Source of the DNA: Bdellovibrionaceae bacterium UBA2351
GTDB taxonomy: Bacteria > Bdellovibrionota > Bdellovibrionia > Bdellovibrionales > Bdellovibrionaceae
Length of the DNA: 31,642 nt
Direction: 5' to 3'
Assembly (NCBI GenBank): GCA_002344565.1
Contig: DDTZ01000208.1
Location: 1 to 31,642 of the forward strand
Position 1 is the first letter of the stretch, and each line of letters opens with the position of its first letter. Position numbers and translations under genes: made by a program. Below the pieces are notes generated by a model. It did no database searches. It saw only the letters and a list, made by a program, of their open reading frames with translations, and had not been told where the DNA came from. This document shows, piece after piece, positions 7,958 through 16,110 of the stretch.

Positions 7958-9401
7958 TGGAATCTCCTTTTTTCTTATTTTTAACTAGTGTGTGTGAATA
8001 GTTTCGCCAGAATAGAGCGGCGACGTAACCGCGCCACGGACTCATTTGCTGGACTACATGTTTTGGATGTAAATCTAAGGCACGCGCTAAAATTAGGTCT
8101 GTCTCTGGAAACGTATCAGTGTGGCGTAGAACTTTTAATGCCATATAGTTCGCTGTCCAGGGTCCAATGCCTTTAATTGACATAACGGTCTTTAAAAACT
8201 CATCTACATCCTGACTAGCATTTAAAGAAATTTTTCCCTCAGCGACTGCCTGGGAAAATAACTTTAATGTTTCTTTCCGAATACGTGTTGTTTTTAATTT
8301 CTCAAGATTGGCTTGAGCTAAAACGTTAGGTGATGGGAACAGCTTTATTTTTTTTCCATTTACGACGTAGTCTGTTTCTTCACCTAAAAGATCAATCAAA
8401 TTCGAAAGCAACGATTGCCCTTGCTCGACACTGACCAACTGCCCGAGGATTGAACTAATCGAAATCTCAAAGGGATCCCAACCGGAAGGTAAACGAATAC
8501 CTGGATATTTAAGAAGTATTTTTTTTATCTGTGAGTTTGTTTCCAGTTGATTGGCTACAACAACAGGGTCCGAGTTTAAATCAAATAAATGACGAACCTT
8601 AGAAATAATAGAGTGAATCACCGTAGTGTCGGGAAAATCGATATGAACAATTAAACATGAGTGCTCGGGATCATTTTCAATGGCGATTTTTCCAATTTTG
8701 CCATCCATAGAAATGATTCGATTCATTTTGCCTTTTTCAAACCATTCCAAATTGCCAATTTTATGGCGTTTATAATTTGCAATTAAACCATCGAAATCAA
8801 ATGGCGGGCGATAAGAGATGGATACTTTTAAGCCTTCGCTGGCACCAATTTTATTTCGACGGATGAGTCGAGGTGTTTTTTTAAAGCGCTCTTTGAAGGC
8901 ATCATTAAACCGACGAATGGAGCTAAATCCCGAGGCAAACGCAACGTGCGTAATTGGTAAAGATGTCTCAATAACCAATTTACGGGCTAGGTTTAAACGA
9001 TTTTCAAACGATATCTGTTTTGGAGTTTTGCCGATTTCTTCCTGAAACAAACGGCGTAAATGCCGAGCAGATACCCCAAATAATGAAGCGAATTTGTCCT
9101 CGTCGAATTCTAAAGACTCCTGAGCATGTAATACTTTGATCGCGCGTTGAATAACCGCCGATTTGCCAATCCAAGCTGGTGAGTGCGGTGCACTTTCCGG
9201 GCGACAACGCAGACATGGACGATACCCCGCGCGTTCGGCTTCGTAGTGTGTAGAAAAAAGCTCTACGTTTTCTTTTTTAGGCTTGGCCGGGCAAATCGGA
9301 CGACAATAGATACCAGTGGTTTTAACACCGACAAAAAATTTGCCATCAAATCGATGATCGCGAGCCAGTAGGGCTTGATAATAGATATCCCTTTGTTTCA
9401 T
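7938..9401 (-). CDS. ada: Ada-AlkA fusion: methylation-sensing activator and 3-methyladenine DNA glycosylase
   Basis: A 487-residue three-part protein. Residues 1-75 are the Ada zinc domain with its four Cys (C33, C37, C63, C66 in IYCRPICPAK and RPCLRCRPE), which accepts methyl groups from phosphotriesters and switches the protein to an activator. Residues 80-180 are an AraC-type double HTH. The remainder is AlkA: an N-terminal lobe (about 195-300) and an HhH-GPD glycosylase domain with SIKGIGPWTANYMALK and the catalytic-type Asp in FPETDL. It probably senses damage, activates its own operon and excises alkylated bases. A GTG at 9485 would extend it by 28 residues; the ATG at 9401 matches where Ada proteins begin, though neither has a strong ribosome binding site. 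Confidence 0.93.
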   Translation of the reverse strand: MKQRDIYYQALLARDHRFDGKFFVGVKTTGIYCRPICPAKPKKENVELFSTHYEAERAGYRPCLRCRPESAPHSPAWIGKSAVIQRAIKVLHAQESLEFDEDKFASLFGVSARHLRRLFQEEIGKTPKQISFENRLNLARKLVIETSLPITHVAFASGFSSIRRFNDAFKERFKKTPRLIRRNKIGASEGLKVSISYRPPFDFDGLIANYKRHKIGNLEWFEKGKMNRIISMDGKIGKIAIENDPEHSCLIVHIDFPDTTVIHSIISKVRHLFDLNSDPVVVANQLETNSQIKKILLKYPGIRLPSGWDPFEISISSILGQLVSVEQGQSLLSNLIDLLGEETDYVVNGKKIKLFPSPNVLAQANLEKLKTTRIRKETLKLFSQAVAEGKISLNASQDVDEFLKTVMSIKGIGPWTANYMALKVLRHTDTFPETDLILARALDLHPKHVVQQMSPWRGYVAALFWRNYSHTLVKNKKKGDSNVTPSS

Positions 9402-9545
9402 AGATTTAACATAGCCGAAAAAAGCATAAAATACTGGCTGTTTTCGGACATTATCATTTGCGTTAATAATCTTTCGTGTAGGCACTTAATAGTTCCCAGG
9501 TGCGGTGTCATTAGTTAGTATACATCTGTGATCAAGGAGATAATT

Positions 9546-9575
9546 ATGACCGCAGGAAAAAATGAAGCTAAGTGA
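9546..9575 (+). other. 9-codon minigene overlapping the desaturase start
   Basis: An ATG at 9546 has the strongest ribosome binding site in the region (AAGGAGA), but its frame reads only MTAGKNEAK before TGA at 9573-9575. The desaturase ATG at 9562 lies inside it in another frame. The minigene contains a run of six A (9557-9562). With five A the two frames would join as MTAGKMKLSD. It is either a leader peptide giving translational coupling or slippage, or a homopolymer sequencing error at the true N-terminus. Confidence 0.5.
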
Positions 9576-10368
9576 TCGCAGAGACCTGCGCAGTCTGTTT
9601 TTTATTGTAATTCATTTCTGTTTGCTGATTTTTGGAATGATGACTCCGCCAGGATGGCAAACTGCTTTGTTAATTCCGAGTTTAATATTTTCCACTTATA
9701 TTTGCTTAAATATAAATCATAATCAAATGCATCTGGGAATGTTTGAGGGTGCGACGGCGAATATAGTTTTGAATGTTGTTCTGTCGATTGCCACGGGTGT
9801 ACCGGTGACAACGATTTATGTACCTCATTTGATTAATCATCATCCAAACCCCAACAACGAAAAGGATTGGATGGGCGCACACGTGGTTGGTAATCGCACA
9901 GGCCTATGGCGCATTCTCTACTATACCTTTAAGGCCCAAGTCGTTCAGATGAAGTTGCGACCTCGATCTTTTTTTGCCGGATTACCAGATGAGCGTAGAA
10001 CCTCACTCGTATGTGAAATATTTGGACTATTCATTTTTGCCCTAGTTGGTATGCTTTGGAATCCAGTTGCATTTGTAGTTCACGCCATGGTGCCTTGGAT
10101 GTTGGGCTCTAATATTTTGGTATTCATTAACTTCTTTTTGCATGATGGTTGTGATCCAAACTCTGAAAATCGGCATTCAAAAACATTTACGTCTAATGTT
10201 TTAAATTTCTTTTTATTAAACGGTGGTTACCATATGGCCCATCACGAACGTCCTCGTATGCACTGGGCTGATTTGCCTACTTACCACGCTCGATTTGTGC
10301 GTTTACAATCAGGTATGCAGCATGAACATTCTTCGATGGTTCGCCACTTTATTAAATTATATTTTTAA
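9562..10368 (+). CDS. Fatty acid desaturase family protein
   Basis: An integral-membrane di-iron desaturase or hydroxylase-like protein of 268 residues. Three His clusters are visible: HNQMH (about 53-57), HLINHH (about 89-94), and the C-terminal GGYHMAHHERPRMHW (about 227-241). Hydrophobic spans near residues 10-50, 65-85, 150-165 and 175-195 fit the four-helix desaturase topology. The product could be an unsaturated or hydroxylated membrane lipid, or a carotenoid-type modification; the sequence does not decide. The immediate ribosome binding site is a modest AGGA, and the stronger upstream site serves an overlapping minigene. It converges on the MFS gene with a 2-bp gap. Confidence 0.85.
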   Translation: MKLSDRRDLRSLFFIVIHFCLLIFGMMTPPGWQTALLIPSLIFSTYICLNINHNQMHLGMFEGATANIVLNVVLSIATGVPVTTIYVPHLINHHPNPNNEKDWMGAHVVGNRTGLWRILYYTFKAQVVQMKLRPRSFFAGLPDERRTSLVCEIFGLFIFALVGMLWNPVAFVVHAMVPWMLGSNILVFINFFLHDGCDPNSENRHSKTFTSNVLNFFLLNGGYHMAHHERPRMHWADLPTYHARFVRLQSGMQHEHSSMVRHFIKLYF

Positions 10369-10370
10369 CT

Positions 10371-11612
10371 TTAGGCAGGATGACCTGTAGGGACAGAAAC
10401 CCGATTGCTGATGATATACATCGAAACGGTAGTCACGACTGTGGTTCCGACCATAATATAGCCAAGAGTATCGAAATGTTCTAAAAATCCTTCGGCGCCT
10501 TCGACAACAATTAATCCCGCTACGAGGGATGCAACCCCGCCTGCTAATTGTTGAAGTGATGAACTCACGGCCATAAAGGCGCCGCGATTTTCGGGAGTTG
10601 GAATTGCTGACATCAAAGCCTGAGATGGGATCATCCTAGAAAAAATACCGAGGAACATTACTGTGTTGACCACGACTACTGCATATAATGGAGTTATACC
10701 CAAATTTGTGTAGATAACTACCATTACGGCACTCACCGCAGAACCAAATACAAATACTTTGAATTTTCCAAACACATCGGCAGCCTTACCAACTAAAGGT
10801 CCAATAAAAATAGAAGCTAATCCAGTGAACAAATAAATCGAAGGTAAACTTTCAATATGAATTCCAAGATTGTGTACCGTAAACGCGCTACCGAATGGCA
10901 TTAGCATGTAGCCACCTAAACTAAGCAGTCCTGTTGTTAAAAATGGCAGGATATAGTCGGTATTTTTTAGCGTAGTAAATAAATGATGAAATGCATTTCT
11001 ATCCGGTTTAGCCGCTAGATGGGTATTTACTGGTTTCAGATATATGACAATAATGCCGCCAACAAATGTGCTCACGGCAACGATCATCAGGAATGGCGAG
11101 TGCCATCCCCAATGATTTGAAAAAAACAAACCAGCTGGAATTCCAAGAATTTGACTGGCCGCAAATGCCGTTTGCAAAAATCCCATCACGCGACCGCGCA
11201 TTTGAAACGGAAATAAATCGGTAGCAATTGCCATAACGATAGATCCAATAACGCCGCCAAAAATTCCCGTGATGATTCGGGCACCAAGTAAGAAATAATA
11301 ATTTGGAGCTAAACCGCAAAAAAGCGTTCCCAAAACAAAACCCGTATAAAAGAACAAAAGTAATTTTTTGCGATCATAGCGATCAGCAAATCCGGCAGCA
11401 AGGAATCCTGAAACGCCGGCGCTCAATGCGTACGCGGAGACAACTGTACCAAATTGCGCGGGCGAAATTTTTAATGCCGGCATCAAAATCGCACCCAATG
11501 GTGACATAATCATGAAGTCCAAAATTATTGTGAACTGTAGAAACGCTAAAATTGCGATTACAAATTTTTGATAGCCAGTGAATTTATCAGGATTAGTTGC
11601 CGACTGTTGCAT
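10371..11612 (-). CDS. MFS transporter, drug/sugar efflux (DHA1-like)
   Basis: A 413-residue major facilitator with about 12 hydrophobic helices. The loop between helices 2 and 3 carries the family signature as GFADRYDRKKLL (about residues 77-88), and the second half has its counterpart GKAADVFGKFK. The helix 4-5 region contains GRVMGFLQTAFAASQILGIPAG, typical of DHA1 permeases of the AraJ/arabinose-efflux type. The ATG at 11612 has AAGAAGG upstream. It stands alone on its strand, converging on the desaturase. Substrate unknown. Confidence 0.88.
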   Translation of the reverse strand: MQQSATNPDKFTGYQKFVIAILAFLQFTIILDFMIMSPLGAILMPALKISPAQFGTVVSAYALSAGVSGFLAAGFADRYDRKKLLLFFYTGFVLGTLFCGLAPNYYFLLGARIITGIFGGVIGSIVMAIATDLFPFQMRGRVMGFLQTAFAASQILGIPAGLFFSNHWGWHSPFLMIVAVSTFVGGIIVIYLKPVNTHLAAKPDRNAFHHLFTTLKNTDYILPFLTTGLLSLGGYMLMPFGSAFTVHNLGIHIESLPSIYLFTGLASIFIGPLVGKAADVFGKFKVFVFGSAVSAVMVVIYTNLGITPLYAVVVVNTVMFLGIFSRMIPSQALMSAIPTPENRGAFMAVSSSLQQLAGGVASLVAGLIVVEGAEGFLEHFDTLGYIMVGTTVVTTVSMYIISNRVSVPTGHPA

Positions 11613-11845
11613 TGAAACCTTCTTGAATGGAGAATTACATAGTTATATCATGCCTCGACTTTTACCTACAAAGCGTTTGTTGAGACACCTGCGAAAGACC
11701 AGAACCTGAGCCATTTATACCCCATTTTCCAAGGTAAAATTGCCTCTAGCAGCGCGAGTGTGGCCTTTTTTTCATTTTCATTGGGTATTCAATTGGTCCT
11801 GACCTTGCATTTCATGAAGTCATAACTTCTAAGAAAGGACGAACG

Positions 11846-12385
11846 ATGTTGATATACGAAGCTTTAAAGAAAGATCATGAAAAGGTAAAATCATTGCTTA
11901 ATCGGTTGCTTTTATTGAATGAAAAGTCAGAGCACAGTGAAGATCTTATTCAGCAAATTCGAGATGAATTAATTCCCCATGCACGTGCGGAAGAGGCTAT
12001 TTTCTATAACTCGCTTAGATCTATCGATTCAGCAAAAGACTTAGTTATGCATGGTTACGGTGAGCATATGGAGGCCGAAGCACTGTTGAAACGCCTACAA
12101 ATGAGTGACGCATTTAATGCCGATTGGAAAGAGACGGCAATTAAACTAAAAAACGCCTTGGAACACCACATTCGAGAAGAAGAGGACCGCATATTTAGTG
12201 TTGCTAAAGAAATTCTAACTGAAGAAGAAGCCGAGAAATTAGGTGATGCTTTTGAACAAATGAAGCCAGATATCAAAGAAGAAGGTTTCTTAGGCACAAC
12301 CCTAGATTTGATTGGCAATTTAATGCCACCAAGATTTACGAAAGCATTTCGAAAAGATATCCCAACGGTAGGTGCCAATCGATAA
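11846..12385 (+). CDS. Hemerythrin HHE domain protein
   Basis: A four-helix-bundle protein of 179 residues with His/Glu ligands spaced as in HHE cation-binding domains: KKDHEKV (H11), PHARAEEAIFY (about 50-60), HGYGEHMEAE (about 70-79) and HHIREEEDRIF (about 108-118). These bind a di-iron centre used for oxygen, NO or iron handling. The last 40 residues (GFLGTTLDLIGNLMPPRFTK) form a short hydrophobic/basic tail of unknown use. AAGAAAGGA before the ATG at 11846 is a good ribosome binding site. The decayed flavoprotein gene follows with a 14-bp overlap, so the two were once an operon. Confidence 0.9.
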   Translation: MLIYEALKKDHEKVKSLLNRLLLLNEKSEHSEDLIQQIRDELIPHARAEEAIFYNSLRSIDSAKDLVMHGYGEHMEAEALLKRLQMSDAFNADWKETAIKLKNALEHHIREEEDRIFSVAKEILTEEEAEKLGDAFEQMKPDIKEEGFLGTTLDLIGNLMPPRFTKAFRKDIPTVGANR

Positions 12386-12720
12386 GCTGATTTATGATTG
12401 TATCGTTATAGGAGGTGGGCCAGGGGGACTGGTGTCTGCCATCTATTTGAAAAGATTCCGTCGGCAAGTACGTATTGTAGCTAGAGATGAGTCTCGGGTT
12501 AAATATGTACCCGTCATTCGAAACTTGATAGGATACGCCGATGGGATCTCTGGAAGGAAATTACTACATCGTTTATATAAACAAGCCCACAACTATAAAC
12601 GTCGATCAAAGGGCTTTATGTGGTCGGTGACTGCGCGAAATCTTTGGCGCAGAGTTCAGCAGCAGTTGGCCACGCAGCACGGGGGCCGCTACTCATATTC
12701 ACAATCACCTAAACAGATAG
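12372..12720 (+). pseudogene. Decayed thioredoxin-reductase-like NAD(P)/FAD oxidoreductase
   Basis: The N-terminal 70 codons after a GTG at 12372 give a clear FAD-binding start, YDCIVIGGGPGGLVSAIYL, then GYADGISGRKLLHRLYKQA. The match breaks near 12600. From about 12605 another frame gives the C-terminal signature of the same family, GLYVVGDCAKSLAQSSAAVG then HAA. After a second shift at the G run near 12681-12685 a third frame gives AATHIHNHLNR and a stop at 12718-12720. Only about 115 codons remain of a normal length near 300: the middle (NADPH domain and CxxC region) is deleted and two frame changes follow. It ends directly against the 3' end of the metallopeptidase gene. An open frame running on to 12863 is an accident of decay. 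Confidence 0.88.
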
Positions 12721-13485
12721 TTAGGGAGCGTACCAACAGCGTGGACGTTCTTTTTCTAAAATACCATTCATCATGGTATCTAAACGACATTGAGTCGATG
12801 GATAGAAATACGGATCTTTTTCTACCGAGGTCACAGTTGTGGGATCATGTTGGTCGTAACTAGAGTTTGGATCGTCAGGATTCAATTTAAAAAAGGTACG
12901 TTCACTTTCTAGCGTTTGAAAGGCCCGCGTACAGAAGGCGTAAGATGTAACAGGCCTATTTTTACAGAGTGAGTCAGTGTAGTCACTGAGTGGTTTTACA
13001 GGGCCTGTGGGTGGTAGCCGTTTGAAAATGCGGGCAAGACAATATCGAAATGCAAAATAGTCGGCTTGGCCTTCTACTGATACATCGGTATCTTCAAACT
13101 CATAGTTTTTATAGGGGCCGCCACCAATACCGTGACCTAACTCGTGACAAAGAGTCGCTGCAACTCCATCGCGAGTCATTCCGGACATTCGCGCATAACC
13201 ACCTAGCAAAAATAAATAATGAGTTAAAATTTTTGTATCTTTATCAAATAGTGATGAATATGCGGCACGAACTTCATCGAGTTTCCACCAAAAACCGATC
13301 ATCGCAGGACTGGATGCGGGGTTAATTGAGATAGCTTGGTTTCTGCTTTTTAATTCGGAATCGTATTCGTCGTGGAAAGCTTGAGTAACGAGTCGAAAAT
13401 CGGCCTCGGTAATTTGCGCATGGGTATATGAACTTGTAAAGAAGAGGGCATAGGTGAAAACTAAAACCAAAGTATTTTTGAGCAT
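12721..13485 (-). CDS. Secreted zinc metallopeptidase-like protein (HELGH, EGxADYFA)
   Basis: A 254-residue exported protein with a signal peptide ending near THA-Q (residues 21-24). Residues 111-123 hold the zinc motif TLCHELGHGIGGG (H114, E115, H118). The SVEGQADYFA stretch (E138) supplies the likely third ligand one turn downstream, as in gluzincin-type peptidases. About seven Cys in the mature part suggest disulfides and periplasmic or extracellular location. It ends in RCWYAP. The catalytic set looks complete, so it is probably an active protease, but the substrate is unknown. A 59-bp gap separates it from the zinc-ribbon gene upstream on the same strand. Confidence 0.8.
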   Translation of the reverse strand: MLKNTLVLVFTYALFFTSSYTHAQITEADFRLVTQAFHDEYDSELKSRNQAISINPASSPAMIGFWWKLDEVRAAYSSLFDKDTKILTHYLFLLGGYARMSGMTRDGVAATLCHELGHGIGGGPYKNYEFEDTDVSVEGQADYFAFRYCLARIFKRLPPTGPVKPLSDYTDSLCKNRPVTSYAFCTRAFQTLESERTFFKLNPDDPNSSYDQHDPTTVTSVEKDPYFYPSTQCRLDTMMNGILEKERPRCWYAP

Positions 13486-13544
13486 GCTTAGGTGTCTACT
13501 AACAAGTTCAAAGCCAGGTCAAGGAGTATGTTACAGAGCTGATT

Positions 13545-13913
13545 TTAAGTGCCAACAGAAAGATTCCGTCGGCAGGTGAAACAATAGACAGATATCCTAT
13601 TTTCTTTTGTCGTCAGGAGCCCTTCTTTTAAGTCGTCTTTACATTTTGGGCATTGAATACCGATTAAGTTAAACTCATATACTTTGCTATATTGGCGAAA
13701 TGCCATAACTATAGATGCAATTAGAAATATCGGGACTAATACAAAGTGAAATACGGGGACTAAAATCGAAACTAAAGCGATAGCGAAAACAACTCCAAAC
13801 GTTTTCATAGCTTTCTTGAATCGTTCAGGCTGCGAAAGATGTGTTATGGGAATAGATACATCAAATTGGGTTCCGTCATCTAGTCTTATATACGCCATGC
13901 TTTTTCTTCTCAT
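13545..13913 (-). CDS. Small membrane protein with C-terminal zinc ribbon
   Basis: A 122-residue protein of no recognised family. It has a short N-terminal soluble part (AYIRLDDGTQFDVSIPI), two closely spaced hydrophobic spans (about 38-70, rich in V/F/I/L) and a C-terminal ribbon with CPKC (about 88-91) and CFTC (about 110-113), a likely Cys4 zinc site. The start may instead be the ATG five codons later (13898), giving a MAYIRLDDG N-terminus; neither has a clear ribosome binding site. Function unknown. Confidence 0.65.
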   Translation of the reverse strand: MRRKSMAYIRLDDGTQFDVSIPITHLSQPERFKKAMKTFGVVFAIALVSILVPVFHFVLVPIFLIASIVMAFRQYSKVYEFNLIGIQCPKCKDDLKEGLLTTKENRISVYCFTCRRNLSVGT

Positions 13914-14055
13914 CAGTGTAGAGGCAAATCAAGTGAAACTTAAAAGTTAAGAATCTTGTCGTTCATCGAGCATTGAAGAACATTGAACTTTGCTTTGATA
14001 GGATCGCTTGTTTTTCGTTTCGTGTGCGGGCGAATTGGTGTTAGTATTTTGTGTT

Positions 14056-15186
14056 ATGGGCCGTTTCATTTCCATACTATTTATTTTTCTGTGTTATAGT
14101 CTTTATAAAGCGGTTCAACTCGTTCCTAGTCAACCGTTCTTGATGATTTTCATCTGCTCAACGCTGTTTATGAGCGTGATCGGAGCGATGATGGCAAGTC
14201 GTAAATATCCATGGGCCTTTCACACTCCCTGGTTTAAAACTTTATCTTGGATCGGAACAAGTTATATTGGTTTCTGGGGAACATTTGCTATGATTTCTAT
14301 TCCAATCGATCTTGTCGAGATGTTCTACGTACTTTTAAATGAGGGCCAAAGCTTTAGAAATCATATGCTTAGTTTAGCCATATTTGCAACTGCGCTTGGA
14401 ATGGTGGTGATTGGTTATTTCACAGTTCTATTCGGACCTAAAGTCGTTGAGGTGGATATTGCAGACGCCCGTTTGCCAGAGAATCTGAAAAATTTTAGGA
14501 TCGCACAGATTAGTGATTTGCATATCGGTCCAACGATTCAATCTAGGTATGTAAATCGAGTCGTAAAAAAAACAAATGAGATCAATCCAGATATCATTGT
14601 AATTACTGGTGACTTGGTGGACGCCCATACCGAGTCGATTAAAATACACTTGCAGCCCCTTGCGGACTTAAAGGCCAAGTATGGTGTATTCTACGTTACT
14701 GGTAATCACGAATACTATTGGGGAATACAAACACTCTTGCCTGAGCTTAAGAACGTTGGATTGAATATTCTAATGAACACAAATCATGTTCTTGAAGTCA
14801 ATGGCTCAAAGATTTTACTCGCTGGTATTCCGGATCCGGCGGGAAGTCATGTCTCAGAAAATCACCGTCCGAATATTCAGAAAGCTCGGCACTCGCCGAG
14901 TAAGACTGATTACAATATCCTGTTAGCGCATAGACCGGACCCATATCGTTTTGCGGAAGATCAAGGATTCCATTTGCAGTTCTCTGGTCATACTCATGCC
15001 GGGCAGTTTTTTCCGTTTAGTTTGTTGATCCCGCTAGCACATAAGTACTATCGCGGCTTGAATCGTCACGGAAATTTGTGGTTATATGTAAATCCTGGAA
15101 CAGGGTATTGGGGACCAGCAAATCGTTTTGGTGTTGCACCAGAAATTACTTTGGCGACATTGGTGGCACCAGTCATTAGGATTTAA
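14056..15186 (+). CDS. Membrane-anchored metallophosphoesterase (calcineurin-like)
   Basis: A 376-residue protein with four or so N-terminal hydrophobic spans (residues 1-150) followed by a calcineurin-like phosphoesterase domain. Metal motifs appear in order: QISDLHIG, ITGDLVDAH, VTGNHEYYWG, LLAHRPD and SGHTHAGQ. Relatives such as YkuE/YaeI hydrolyse phospholipid-like phosphodiesters (UDP-diacylglucosamine or similar) at the membrane, but the substrate here is not evident. The frame is open upstream to a TTG at 14008 with AGGA before it; I prefer the ATG at 14056 because the protein then starts directly with the first membrane span. First gene of a tight three-gene operon. Confidence 0.87.
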   Translation: MGRFISILFIFLCYSLYKAVQLVPSQPFLMIFICSTLFMSVIGAMMASRKYPWAFHTPWFKTLSWIGTSYIGFWGTFAMISIPIDLVEMFYVLLNEGQSFRNHMLSLAIFATALGMVVIGYFTVLFGPKVVEVDIADARLPENLKNFRIAQISDLHIGPTIQSRYVNRVVKKTNEINPDIIVITGDLVDAHTESIKIHLQPLADLKAKYGVFYVTGNHEYYWGIQTLLPELKNVGLNILMNTNHVLEVNGSKILLAGIPDPAGSHVSENHRPNIQKARHSPSKTDYNILLAHRPDPYRFAEDQGFHLQFSGHTHAGQFFPFSLLIPLAHKYYRGLNRHGNLWLYVNPGTGYWGPANRFGVAPEITLATLVAPVIRI

Positions 15187-15198
15187 AAAAAAGAACAG

Positions 15199-16107
15199 AT
15201 GAAATTTAAATTGGTATTTTTTATTTTAATTGGATTGGCAAATACTGGATGCTTTTCTTTGCTGGTTAAGAAAGATAATTCAGCGGAGGAGGCCTATCGA
15301 GCCAGACTTCAGCAGCAGCAAGACGAAGCGGAAAAAAAATATAGTACGGCCAAACGCATTTACTTAGATAGTCCAAATTTAAAAGGCCTTAAAAAGGCAG
15401 TGGAGTTTTGCCAAACGATTCCCAGCCTCTTTGAGCAAAGAATGTGCTATGGAAACGTTTTTTACAAAACCCAAGATAAACATGTTTGCAAAGAATTTGT
15501 CGCTAATCATATGGCTCAGTACATTTGTTATGCTCAAGTTTTAAACGAAAAGAAAATATTGGCATCAGAAGCGAAAATATTTTGTCCAGATAAAGTTTGT
15601 CTGTCTGCGTATGCCTATCGACATTACGGTACCGAAGGTGCTCAGCCGGAACTTCTGTCGTATCGCGATGAGGCTCGAAAAATAGAAACCGAAGCGGGAT
15701 ATCGACGGCAGATTGAAATGCCTAGCTATCCGCCAAAAGGGTTTGAGTTTCATGAGGTGGTGCACGCCGAGGCGAGAACTAATCGGGCTTTCGGCTTAGG
15801 CTATGATTTAAACTTTAAATACGACGGTGATGAATTGCCTAGTCTTGGATTGGGTTATTATAATTTGGCCGAAAAAATATTTGCCTTCGACCTAGTGATA
15901 TCAGCCGTGAAAAAGCCGGTGGCCGCAAGACTAGCTCTTGGCGCTGAATTTAAGGATAACTATGATACTCGTTATCACTTGTTATATGCGTTGGGATTGT
16001 CTGGTCAACTCGCCGGGGCCGCGCCTTTGCTAGAAATAAGTAGTGACTTTAAAAAAAATCATCAGTTAGTTTTAGGTTTCATGTTTTTGTTTCAACCGGC
16101 GAGATAG
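15199..16107 (+). CDS. Lipoprotein of unknown function with beta-rich C-terminal half
   Basis: A 302-residue protein with a lipobox LANTGC (C18), hence a membrane lipoprotein. Residues 25-60 are charged and coiled-coil-like (EEAYRARLQQQQDEAEKK). Residues 60-150 contain regularly spaced Cys (KAVEFCQ, QRMCY, KHVCKEF, QYICY, KIFCPDKVCL), probably disulfide-bonded helices. The last 120 residues alternate polar and apolar positions with many Gly and Tyr, as in short membrane beta strands. Not a family I recognise. It lies 12 bp after the phosphoesterase and 3 bp before the HutD gene. Confidence 0.75.
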   Translation: MKFKLVFFILIGLANTGCFSLLVKKDNSAEEAYRARLQQQQDEAEKKYSTAKRIYLDSPNLKGLKKAVEFCQTIPSLFEQRMCYGNVFYKTQDKHVCKEFVANHMAQYICYAQVLNEKKILASEAKIFCPDKVCLSAYAYRHYGTEGAQPELLSYRDEARKIETEAGYRRQIEMPSYPPKGFEFHEVVHAEARTNRAFGLGYDLNFKYDGDELPSLGLGYYNLAEKIFAFDLVISAVKKPVAARLALGAEFKDNYDTRYHLLYALGLSGQLAGAAPLLEISSDFKKNHQLVLGFMFLFQPAR

Positions 16108-16110
16108 GCG

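Noticed and set aside
11008..11319. 103-codon minus-strand frame inside the MFS gene
   Set aside because: Out-of-frame shadow on the same strand as an intact 12-span transporter.
12055..12378. 107-codon minus-strand frame opposite hemerythrin
   Set aside because: Ser-rich antisense shadow of a clear HHE-domain gene.
12721..12863. Continuation of the flavoprotein frame to 12863 as a 163-residue gene
   Set aside because: After codon 76 the frame no longer resembles the family, while the true C-terminal remnant is in other frames and ends at 12720. The tail is antisense to the metallopeptidase gene.
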